NCBI GenBank assembly: GCA_965242535.1
Contig: OZ251458.1
Location: 3,472,001-3,536,000, forward strand
Reading direction: 5' to 3'
Source: VXRD01 sp965242535
GTDB taxonomy: Bacteria > Latescibacterota > UBA2968
DNA length: 64,000 nt
Below the pieces are notes generated by a model. That model saw only the letters and a list, made by a program, of their open reading frames with translations, made no database searches and had not been told where the DNA came from. Below are positions 25,225-32,600 of this stretch, piece after piece; the stretch's first letter is position 1; every line of letters begins with the position of its first letter. Made by a program: the position numbers and the translations under genes.

Positions 25225-26759
25225 TATCCCTCCCCACTCCGGTTGCAAATTTCTACCCAGCGGTTATAGACCGATTCCGTGACCAATCCAAAGCCCGCAG
25301 GGAACGTTCCCGTCTCGGTATCGAGCGTAATTTCCCGAACCACTGAACCACACGGATCAGAACTCGGCTCGAACAGCCATGCGCCCACTTGGTCGGGCCG
25401 GAGCGCGATATCGGGATCCGTAATTCCCTTGCGTCGCACTTTCGGCAGTTTTGACAACAAAACCAGATTCGCCAATTCTTCCAGTACCCACTCGCTGTGC
25501 GTGGTGAGCATCACGCGGACGCCAGACTGCACGACCGCCGCGAGTTGGCGGATAAACGCGACCTGCATTTCCGGGTGCAAGTGAGACTCGGGTTCCTCGA
25601 TGATCAGCACATCGCCCGGTTGAACCACATGGCGCAAGTACAATACGACCGGTGCCAACTCCGATACCATGGCCGACGCATTCCTCAAGGGCAGATCCCG
25701 TTGCCAGTTCGTCGGACGATAGACAAACGAAGGATAGTCAATTTCTGCCCGATCAACGCGGACAGCCCCCCCCAATAACGCCCGTTCCAAATCTTGTGCA
25801 CGCACATTGTCGCGTTCGGGTTTGCGTCGAGGTGAAGAGGCCAAGGCAACGAGTTGTTCCAGAAAATCCCCGAGAACTCCGGAGAGCACGGGCATCGGTG
25901 CTTCGCGTCTTAGTCCTACACGAGACGCGCTCGCGATCAACCCGCGCACAGCCACTTGATGAGCGTGCATGACGCCTGCGCGGTCCGCGGGAAGGTAATA
26001 CGCTGGGCACCCTAAGGGACCGATAATATTGGGAACAACAGCTTGAAAAATACCTAAAAGCATGAAAAGCGCTTCAATCGCGTCTTCTTCTGTTCGGTTT
26101 ATCTCATCCAACTCCATACTGCCTAGCTGGTACCGGAGAAAGGATGTGTCTGATGTATCCGGATCAATTCGCAAGGGCATAGTATTCGGAATCGAAACAG
26201 ATACTTCAGTCCCTTGCTCGGTCACCGTAGCTGTGCATCTAAAAGGATCATCGAGGCCGGTTTCCTTTGAGCCATTGACACGCAGTGAAAATTCGGTCAT
26301 GCCATTGCCTGGATGAAGGATCAGATTTTTCCCCTTACTCACTCCAAAACATCTGGCGATTTCACCCTCTAAGTTTTCGCTCAAATGCGCGGCATTGTTG
26401 AGAATTGAGCGTACCAACGCCGCAATGGTTTCTGGTAATTTAATTGGGTCGGGCTTTTCATCAGCGGTTTCTAAGCCCGCAATGGTTTCTTTTCCCCAAG
26501 TAAAAATATTTGAAATGTCATCTTTCGACACAATCTGCTGTCGCCCTGTCAAAAACTGCATGTTGGCTCTTCTGAAACTGGTATCTTCAAAGTTTTCATT
26601 GAAAAACCGATGCAGCGCGTAAATCAGGATCGCCAAGTAGGATTTGCCGGTGTTGCTCGGCCCGACGAACACCGTCAGCGGGCGCAAGTCGATTTCCGCC
26701 TTGGCGATGGGGCCGAAGTTCGAGACCCTCAGCGCGAGGGATTTTGCGTTGGTCGCCAT
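25224..26759 (-). CDS. OLD/ABC-like AAA family ATPase
   Basis: 511 aa; ATG 26759 has a perfect AGGAGG eight bases upstream (a longer reading to 26852 ignores it). The N-terminus is of RecF/OLD type (LALRVSNFGPIAKAEI), with Walker A GPSNTGKSY near 31 and Walker B VLIIEEPESHLHPEMQ near 383, then the H-loop LTTHSEWVLEEL. No TOPRIM domain follows, unlike OLD nucleases; the nuclease function may be provided by the coupled 160-aa partner. ATPases of this group act as sensors in PARIS, Septu, Gabija and retron systems. Upstream lies small-RNA copy 1 and a remnant of the NYN gene. Defence role inferred from motif class and island context. Confidence 0.85.
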   Translation of the reverse strand: MATNAKSLALRVSNFGPIAKAEIDLRPLTVFVGPSNTGKSYLAILIYALHRFFNENFEDTSFRRANMQFLTGRQQIVSKDDISNIFTWGKETIAGLETADEKPDPIKLPETIAALVRSILNNAAHLSENLEGEIARCFGVSKGKNLILHPGNGMTEFSLRVNGSKETGLDDPFRCTATVTEQGTEVSVSIPNTMPLRIDPDTSDTSFLRYQLGSMELDEINRTEEDAIEALFMLLGIFQAVVPNIIGPLGCPAYYLPADRAGVMHAHQVAVRGLIASASRVGLRREAPMPVLSGVLGDFLEQLVALASSPRRKPERDNVRAQDLERALLGGAVRVDRAEIDYPSFVYRPTNWQRDLPLRNASAMVSELAPVVLYLRHVVQPGDVLIIEEPESHLHPEMQVAFIRQLAAVVQSGVRVMLTTHSEWVLEELANLVLLSKLPKVRRKGITDPDIALRPDQVGAWLFEPSSDPCGSVVREITLDTETGTFPAGFGLVTESVYNRWVEICNRSGEG

Positions 26760-26896
26760 GTTGAATCCTCCTGTGTATCGCGAGTTCAGTTGATGGGGCG
26801 GACGACTGATCCCTGCGAATCTCGTATCTTTTCGCCGATGGGACAAATACAAAAATCACGGGTTACTTACGTTGTGACGATAAGCGGATTTGACCG

Positions 26897-26953
26897 CTAC
26901 TTGAGGCCGTAGTAGAGATTGAACCCGTCGACGTACACCGACACCCGTTGCAT
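26897..26953 (-). pseudogene. 5' remnant of the NYN gene (18 codons)
   Basis: ATG 26953 begins MQRVSVYVDGFNLYYGLK and then hits TAG. It is identical in protein to codons 14-31 of the broken NYN gene at 29.4 kb. Identity with that locus runs from about 26899 through the small-RNA unit to about 27083 (29355-29543), with a few substitutions and a 7-base gap. The break after the last shared codon is abrupt, pointing to recombination or gene replacement. Confidence 0.8.
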
Positions 26954-26978
26954 CGCTGAAGCCGCTGGATTATGAAAC

Positions 26979-27007
26979 TTGACATACACTCCCTGCCTTT
27001 GTATTAT
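26979..27007 (+). promoter_or_regulatory. Near-consensus promoter of small RNA copy 1
   Basis: TTGACA at 26979-26984, 17-bp spacer, TATTAT at 27002-27007: a near-perfect sigma-70-type promoter firing on the + strand, opposite to all neighbouring protein genes. Confidence 0.7.
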
Positions 27008-27011
27008 TCTG

Positions 27012-27083
27012 ATACCACCCCAGTGCTAGTACCACTGGCCCGACGCTCCTCAGTTCTCACTTGAGGGGCGTCTCTTTTTTTTT
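27012..27083 (+). ncRNA. Putative ~70-nt structured small RNA, copy 1
   Basis: Predicted transcript begins about 5-7 bases after the TATTAT box. Hairpin 1 is CCAGTG-7-CACTGG (27020-27038). Hairpin 2 is GACGCTCCTCA / TGAGGGGCGTC (27041-27072), followed by a T-run to 27083, which is a textbook intrinsic terminator. No open reading frame fits. It lies between the DUF1828 stop and the OLD-like ATPase start, divergent from the ATPase. Paralogues are at 28432 and 29475. Function unknown: it may regulate the divergent effector, act as an RNA antitoxin, or be a cofactor. It was recognised by promoter, fold and copy comparison, not by matching a known RNA family. Confidence 0.6.
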
Positions 27084-27117
27084 GGATTTCCGCGCTTAAC
27101 ATCTATCCTGAAACGAA

Positions 27118-27879
27118 CTAAGAAGCCAAGCGGAGGTATCTGTCAATATCAGCGACGGATTTCTCCCGAAAGTCGTCCAGTGCCGGATACTGGGTATCGG
27201 CGTTCTTGGTCAGGTAGGCTCTTTCCTTTTTGCCCAACGCTTCAAAATCCTCATAAACGACAAGGCTGAAGAACGACAACTCGGCTTTCTCAAACTCCAG
27301 CAGGGCAATGGCGACATTTTTTGCCTTATCGTTGCCGGGTACGCCGAAAACATAAAAGTCGATGTTTTTGTATTTCAAAGCCCAATCGACACTGATGGGG
27401 TATTCGGCAACCGGAGAATGGTCTGCACGGGGCTGAAACCGCTCGAGTGCGGTCGTGACGTATTCCTCCAAATCGTCGTAAAACGCACTGCGGATAATCT
27501 CTCTGCTCCAATAGCGCATATTGCACACTTTTTGCGCGCAACCCGCAAATTGCAAAATACTCTCATAGAGTCTGTCCACAGGCGTGTCGAGATAAAGATG
27601 GCCCTGGTCGTTACGAACGCCGTTGTCGATGAGAATGCTGTCAAAAATTCTCTGCCGGGTGTCGGTATTCACCTCGTAAGTGTAGGACAAGCGCATCAGC
27701 GTCATGCCAAAATCGCACAATCGAACATATCCCTCGCGCTCGACGCTATCCTGCAAATAGACGTCCACCATATCTCCATCCTCGTGGAGTATGGGAACGA
27801 TCAACTGGTAATGCCCCGGGCGGCGCTCGTAGAAATCAAAGCCCGTCCTCAACGAAGCTCGAATGCTATGGATATCCAT
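27118..27879 (-). CDS. DUF1828 domain protein
   Basis: 253 aa. The N-terminal ~100 residues match DUF1828 (YQLIVPILHEDGDMVDVYL, YVRLCDFGMTLMRLSY, VRNDQGHLYLDTP, ILQFAGCAQKVCNM); the rest resembles the companion DUF1829 region (ISVDWALKYKNIDFYVFGVPG, KNVAIALLEFEKAELSF). ATG 27879 overlaps the stop of the DUF6978 gene by one base (TGATG), so the two are translationally coupled. DUF1828 proteins occur in accessory islands, and their biochemical role is not established. The pair stands downstream of small-RNA copy 2 in reverse orientation. Confidence 0.8.
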   Translation of the reverse strand: MDIHSIRASLRTGFDFYERRPGHYQLIVPILHEDGDMVDVYLQDSVEREGYVRLCDFGMTLMRLSYTYEVNTDTRQRIFDSILIDNGVRNDQGHLYLDTPVDRLYESILQFAGCAQKVCNMRYWSREIIRSAFYDDLEEYVTTALERFQPRADHSPVAEYPISVDWALKYKNIDFYVFGVPGNDKAKNVAIALLEFEKAELSFFSLVVYEDFEALGKKERAYLTKNADTQYPALDDFREKSVADIDRYLRLAS

Positions 27880-28367
27880 CAGAAAAGCCTCCCTTGCAAC
27901 AGTTCAGGGAAATACTCCCCATAATTGGTCGCGCCGATATCGGCAAAGAAAACCACGAGCGCGTTTTCAAATGTGCTGTATCGGTCCGTGATCTCTCTGT
28001 CTCGCTCTTGTGGTTGCGTACTTCCAGACGCTATCTCTGTTGCGGTGATGCGGTGAATGTGTGGCACGGCATAATGCCCATCGGGATGCCGGCTGTATTC
28101 GCCATGCGGTCCGTTGTAGCGAACAAGCGTGACGGTTCCCAACTTTGGATCGTTGGTTTGATAGCGCAACCCGATGGAAAAATTTTCTATGAACACAATG
28201 TTCTGGCGAGTGAAAACCGTGAACTCGTCATCGCTAGACGGCGTGGTTTCCAATTCCAAATCACAACGCCGATGGTGATTTTCTTCCTTATATCCCCTCA
28301 CCGGTTCCTTTTTTACGATCACTTTGGGACGAGCTATCAACTCCCGAATCTGCCTGTCGGTCAGCAT
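27879..28367 (-). CDS. DUF6978-type protein, coupled to DUF1828
   Basis: 162 aa: DRQIRELIARPKVIVKK, a Cys/His-containing RRCDLEL strand, FTRQNIVFIENFSIGLRY, and TLVRYNGPHGEYSRHPDGHY then PHIHRITATEIASG. This resembles the family labelled DUF6978, which is often encoded just before DUF1828 proteins. It is compact, beta-rich, with conserved His and Arg in the GPHGEYSRHPDGHYAVPHIH segment, which could be catalytic or RNA-binding; that is inference. The start ATG 28367 has AAGGAGACG upstream. The promoter of small-RNA copy 2 begins 31 bases upstream of this start, pointing away. Confidence 0.65.
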   Translation of the reverse strand: MLTDRQIRELIARPKVIVKKEPVRGYKEENHHRRCDLELETTPSSDDEFTVFTRQNIVFIENFSIGLRYQTNDPKLGTVTLVRYNGPHGEYSRHPDGHYAVPHIHRITATEIASGSTQPQERDREITDRYSTFENALVVFFADIGATNYGEYFPELLQGRLF

Positions 28368-28398
28368 CGCGTCTCCTTTAGCGTCAGGTCAACAAGCC

Positions 28399-28427
28399 TT
28401 GACTTATGCCACCTGTTTGTGTATTAT
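28399..28427 (+). promoter_or_regulatory. Promoter of small RNA copy 2
   Basis: TTGACT at 28399-28404, 17-bp spacer, TATTAT at 28422-28427; same architecture and spacing as copies 1 and 3 although the spacer sequence differs. Confidence 0.68.
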
Positions 28428-28431
28428 CTCG

Positions 28432-28502
28432 ATACCCCCCCAACGATACCGTCGTTGGCCCGACGCTCCTCAGTTCTCACTTGAGGGGCGTTTCTTTTTT
28501 TT
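28432..28502 (+). ncRNA. Putative ~70-nt structured small RNA, copy 2
   Basis: Same layout as copies 1 and 3. Hairpin 1 is CCAACGA-5-TCGTTGG (28440-28458), starting 13 bases after the -10 box exactly as in the other copies. Compared with them, pair 4 changes from G-C to A-U and pair 5 from U-A to C-G: two double substitutions that keep pairing. The terminator hairpin CGACGCTCCTCA / TGAGGGGCGT and T-run are conserved. The unit lies between the NYN stop and the DUF6978 start. Function unknown. Confidence 0.6.
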
Positions 28503-28529
28503 CTTCGCATTCGCGGTCCCCACAGGGGA

Positions 28530-28580
28530 CCTATCCCCTCGCCCCGTTATTCGTACGCTCATTGTAGGCTCCCTACGCCT
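28530..28580 (-). other. Possible remnant of the methylase 5' end
   Basis: On the reverse strand this reads CTACAATGAGCG then a GRGDRS-like segment, similar to the first codons of the DUF1156 gene (24.54 kb, also preceded by AGCCTACAATGAGCG). About 40 bases are alike, with no downstream domain. It may mark a former junction of DUF1156 with this locus. Weak evidence. Confidence 0.3.
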
Positions 28581-28622
28581 GGCCCTATGGGTGATGGGAG
28601 CGGGCTGACCGATTGCTCCTTT

Positions 28623-29448
28623 CTAATACCACTGCGGCGGTTTTCTGAGGACATAGCCCTTGGCCTTGGCGACCCGCTCCGGCAACTGACTGTCTCTGAA
28701 CGCATCGCGACCTATGGTGAACGGGGCAGTCGCCGTTTGGCGTAGCTGTTTGGAAACGCGGTTAGGCGGGAAAGCGACAACCACCCGTTTCTTTGGATAC
28801 CGCAGGCGAACCGCACTTGTCGGGCTGGTCAAATCGCTATCCGCTGATACGATAATCGCCGTGTCGAAAACATCGTCTTGAGCATCGCCGAGCAGTTCAA
28901 CGGCGACATTCACGTCGGTCATCTTCTCCTCGTAGGTCTCCCATACTGCCCCGCACTGCGCGCAGGTTTTGTTTTTTGGGAGAAAATGCCCGTAGTGGAT
29001 GTGCAAATCGGGCAATGTCGTTAGAAGCCATCTAAAAATTATTGGGACCTACCCCCCTGGCCCCCCTTCCTGCGAGGAAGGGGGGAATCAAGGCATCCTA
29101 TTTTTTCGATAGGTAGGGTTTTGACCTGCGAAAAGCGAATGCTTTTGTGGCTCTCTCAATGGCGGTCCGAGTTTTTAGATGGCTTCTTAGGGCCTGCAAG
29201 TAAATATCTTGCCGAACCTGTTGATCTAGATCATCGTCGCGAGGCGCGATTTTAGTGGTAAAATACCTGACCATGGCCAATCGCTGACCGGGGCGCAACA
29301 AATTTTCAGATAGGCGACGCAAGTCGAGCCAGTAGTACCGCCGCCAACCCTTGGACTTGAGGCCGTAGTAGAGATTGAACCCGTCGACGTACACCGACAC
29401 CCGCTGCATCGCTGAAGCGGCTGGATTAGAAAAATTTAGCCTTGACAT
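28623..29448 (-). pseudogene. NYN (LabA/DUF88-like) nuclease gene interrupted by MITE D
   Basis: N-part 29448-29190 and C-part 29020-28623 are one gene split by MITE D. Removing the element and one TTA copy restores an uninterrupted frame across the junction (DIYLQAL + TTLPDLHIHYGHF), giving 219 aa from ATG 29448 or 206 aa from ATG 29409. The NYN motifs are intact on both sides: VYVDGFNLYYG with the first Asp, then TDVNVAVELL, DAQDDVFDTAIIVSADSDL with the remaining acidic residues of this PIN-like RNase fold. A CAQCGA cysteine pair sits between them. With the element in place, translation stops after 116 aa without the later catalytic residues, so the gene should be inactive. Confidence 0.85.
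29024..29186 (+). mobile_element. MITE copy D, 163 bp, inside the NYN gene
   Basis: Ends GAAGCCATCTAAAAA / TTTTTAGATGGCTTC; TTA at 29021-29023 and 29187-29189 is the target duplication. It is nearly identical to copy B in sequence and orientation, so insertion is recent. The NYN reading frame fixes both borders precisely. Confidence 0.9.
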
Positions 29449-29470
29449 ACACTCCCTGCCTTTGTATTAT
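29442..29470 (+). promoter_or_regulatory. Promoter of small RNA copy 3
   Basis: TTGACA at 29442-29447, 17-bp spacer, TATTAT at 29465-29470. The -35 box overlaps the upstream candidate start codon of the NYN gene on the other strand, so the two transcription units are back to back. Confidence 0.7.
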
Positions 29471-29474
29471 CCTG

Positions 29475-29543
29475 CTACCACCCCAGTGCTAGTACCACTG
29501 GCCCGACGTCCCTCAATTTCACTTGAGGGGCGTCTCTTTTTTT
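29475..29543 (+). ncRNA. Putative ~70-nt structured small RNA, copy 3
   Basis: Hairpin 1 CCAGTG-7-CACTGG (29483-29501) as in copy 1. The terminator stem is GACGTCCCTCAA / TTGAGGGGCGTC: its 5' arm differs from copy 1 at three positions yet each change keeps a Watson-Crick or G-U pair with the invariant 3' arm. A T-run ends at 29543. The unit lies between the DUF499 stop and the NYN start, divergent from NYN. Read-through from the DUF499 gene would give an antisense copy of this RNA. Confidence 0.6.
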
Positions 29544-29667
29544 GCCTATCTCCGCCTCTCCGCTTTCCGCGCCCTTCCTCTTTCGCGCCGTGAACGGCTG
29601 ATGAAGCGTCGCCGTCAGGTTCGGATTACTCGCCTTCATACCCCTCCCCGCGTTTTTCGTCGTTCCC

Positions 29668-32600
29668 TTATCCCTCCGCCTCGTCGATAGCCAAATCGAG
29701 CTGAACGCTGTTCTCGCGCACCGCCCGCGCCGTGCTTTCGGAGAAGCCATCGGCTTTGTGGGCGCGGATGGTGATTTCGACCGTGATCTCGCCGCCATCT
29801 TCGCGCAGGTTGCGGACGATCTCCTCGCGTAGCAAATTGACATCGTCCAGAGAAATTTCGCCCTGCATGGTCTTGGTCGCGGTGATTCGCTTGGGGCCGC
29901 GCGGGGCAGGTGGAGGCGGCGTTTCATCGCCATGTGGTTGTGGAACGGCGTACGCGTTACCCGTTGGCGGCGGCAGAGCTGCCTCCGGCGTTTCTTCCTC
30001 TACGAGTTGCGCCATCTCGGGATTGACCAAAAGCCCGGAACCGCCCTCGGCCACCCCCGCTGACAAGTCGGGCAGGTCGCCGCCAAAGCGCAGGTCGTGG
30101 TAGTCCTCGTTCTGGCACGCTTTGGCGTAGCCAAAGTTGCGGGCCTGCACGCCTCGTTTGATGCAATCCATCAAAACCGTTTCGTTTCGCAGGCGGTGCA
30201 TATACACATGACTCGTCAGCAATTCCCACAGGGTATCGATGGCGATGTGATACGTCTCGTTTTTCCACACGTATTGCGCGAGCATACTCGCCAGGGCTAC
30301 CGGGGAGATGGCGTCCGCGAGGGCCTCTTGCGCGATGAATTTCTCAAACGCGCTGTCGACGATCTCGCCCGTGTCCTCGGAGTCGGTCTCGAATGTAGAA
30401 AACCCATACTCGGCGCGCTGCGGATCCGCCTGCGTCGGCGCCATGCCCCAGCGATAGGCGCGCACCAGTGCGGCGTCCATCTCCTCCCGCGCTTGTGCCA
30501 AACTGCTGCGCGCTTGGCGCAGGCGGTCGCCAGTGAGGTTGGGGATGCGGCGGTCGCCGCCGATGATGGAATCCCACGCCAGATACGTCCTCGCATTCGC
30601 CCGGAGAGTGCGGAGGTCGTCATTTTTCGCGGTCAAAAACAGCAGGGTATTGCGGTGAACGCGCGGGGCAGGGCCGCGGTTTTGGAGAATGTCCAGCGCG
30701 ACTGGCGTGGCCTCGTCCGTCTCTGCGGTTCGGCTCGGCAGGGACTGGCTCGGATGCAGGATGACGAGACGCACCCAATCGTCGTCCGGCACCGCGGCGG
30801 AGTTCGCCGGGCAGATGAGCACCTCCCTGCGTTGCCCGACGTTCTCTCCCAACTCGCGCACGATGAACTCGGCGATGTCGCGGTCGCTCAACTGTTCGGC
30901 GCGGTCCGTGGCGACTTTGTTCAGATTTTCCTCGGCGTGGAAGTAATAGCGGTCGTCGTCCGTGTACAGATAATACAGATCGCCCACCATCCGTTGCAGC
31001 GCGTCGTTGTACGCGGAAATGCCATCTCCCGGCTTCACCACGCCCAAGTGGATTTGGCGGAGATCGATGCCCTTGACCGCGCCGCTCGGCGCGCTGCCCA
31101 AAAAGATCGCGCGCGCCAACCGACGGGCCGCGCCGCCCACCTCGGCAAAGCGTTGCACGGTGGCGTCGATCCGATCCGCTTGGGAATGGTCGCTATCCAC
31201 CTCGGACAAAACCGCCTGCCATTGCCCTGGCAACAGGCGCGCAAACTCATTGCCCAACGAGGCGTTCCGCAACGGCAAAGTGGCGGGCATAATCAAGGGG
31301 CCGGCCTCGTTTTGGCGATACAAATAGCTGATGCCATTCGCCATCATTCGCAACACTCCGCGCGTGCGCTGAAACTGCGGGATGGACGACCAATCCGCGT
31401 AGAGCCGCTCGAAAATTTCCGGGTGGATGGGATAGCAGTCCTTGAGCCGCTGCAAGTAGCGCGCTTCGCTGACGCCGGAGGGATACTCCGCGCGGTTCTG
31501 CCCGTACATGCGGGAAAAGGCTTCGCAGGTGCGGTCGCGCTCGGCCTCATCCAACTTGTCGCCGAACAACCTGCGGCGCACCACGGCGAATGCCTCGCCG
31601 ACTTCCAACGGCTCCCAAACCGCTTCGATGCGCCCGAAAATGTGCTCCAATCGCGCGAGGGCTTTTTGCCCGGCCTCGCCTCCCACCTCCATGTCGCTTT
31701 CGGGCAAGGTGATCACCAAGACCACATTGGCTGCGCGGCTGACCGACTGGCCGAGGGCTTGCAAAAAGGTATAGACACTGCCCTCGCGGTCGCTCGGCAC
31801 ATTGCGGACGTACGCCACCAATTCGTCCATCAAAATGAGGGATGGCCCGACCGCGCGGAACAACGCGTCGAGTTGCGCGCCGCCCGGGGCCGTGCCTTCG
31901 CGTGCGGCCTGCCCGATGATGTCGTAAGCCGCTTGCCCGCCCAACTGATACGCCATCTCGCCCCACAGCGCGTTGCGCGGGTCCCCGCTCGGCGTGGTGC
32001 GCGTATCCGTGGGCGCGAGGTGCGTGCCATCCAAAACCGCGACCGCAGTTTGGGGGATGTCATGAGGTGGCAATCCCGCTTCCGCGATGAGGGCGCCGAT
32101 CTCCCGGTTGCTTTGCACAGCGTCCGCGCTGTTGACCAAGTGGTACAGGGCGATGAGGCTGTGGGTCTTGCCCCCGCCGAATCCGGTCTTGGTCTGGATC
32201 ACGGGATCCCCGCCGTTGCCGCTGAGCCGCTTCAGCGCGTTCACGAGCAAGGTGCGGATGCCGGGGGTGATGTACGTCTGCCGGAAGAAGTTGACCGGGT
32301 TGCCATACTCCGAGGCCAGGGCGCGCCCGTCATGCACTTGCTGCAAGTCCGCGGCGAACTCGGCCTCTTGAAACGTGCCCAACGCCACGTCCGAACTCGG
32401 CGGCATGACGTCTCGCCAGGGCTTGAGGTTGGATGCGCGGGACTTGCGGGCGGGCTTGGCGTTCTCGGATTCGGCTGACGCGTCGCGTGGGGCGGATTCG
32501 CTGACGAGCCGATCCCGGATGCCTTCCACTTCGCGCTTCGCGTCAGATGCGTTGATGCGCCCGAGCACGTCGGCAATGTCGTACAAGCGGCTCCGGGCGT

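Noticed and set aside
28530..28580. Second DUF1156 start as a true gene
   Set aside because: Only about 40 similar bases with no following methylase domain; kept as a weak remnant.
29024..29186. IS630/Tc1-mariner-type MITE with TA duplication
   Set aside because: All five copies fit a 3-bp TTA/TAA duplication with symmetrical ends; a TA model leaves the ends asymmetric by one base.
26979..29543. Retron or type III (ToxIN-like) RNA antitoxin
   Set aside because: No reverse transcriptase is nearby, the RNAs lack tandem internal repeats, and they are transcribed opposite to the protein genes. These named systems do not fit, so the RNAs are left as a new candidate class.
30097..32478. 793-codon open frame antisense to the DUF499 gene
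   Set aside because: No recognisable domain, Arg/Ala/His-rich composition, fully shadowed by a clear HEPN-DUF499 protein. GC-rich antisense frames of this kind also occur at 4101-5540, 6727-8493, 42.0-43.6 kb, 48.6-51.5 kb and 51.6-53.1 kb.
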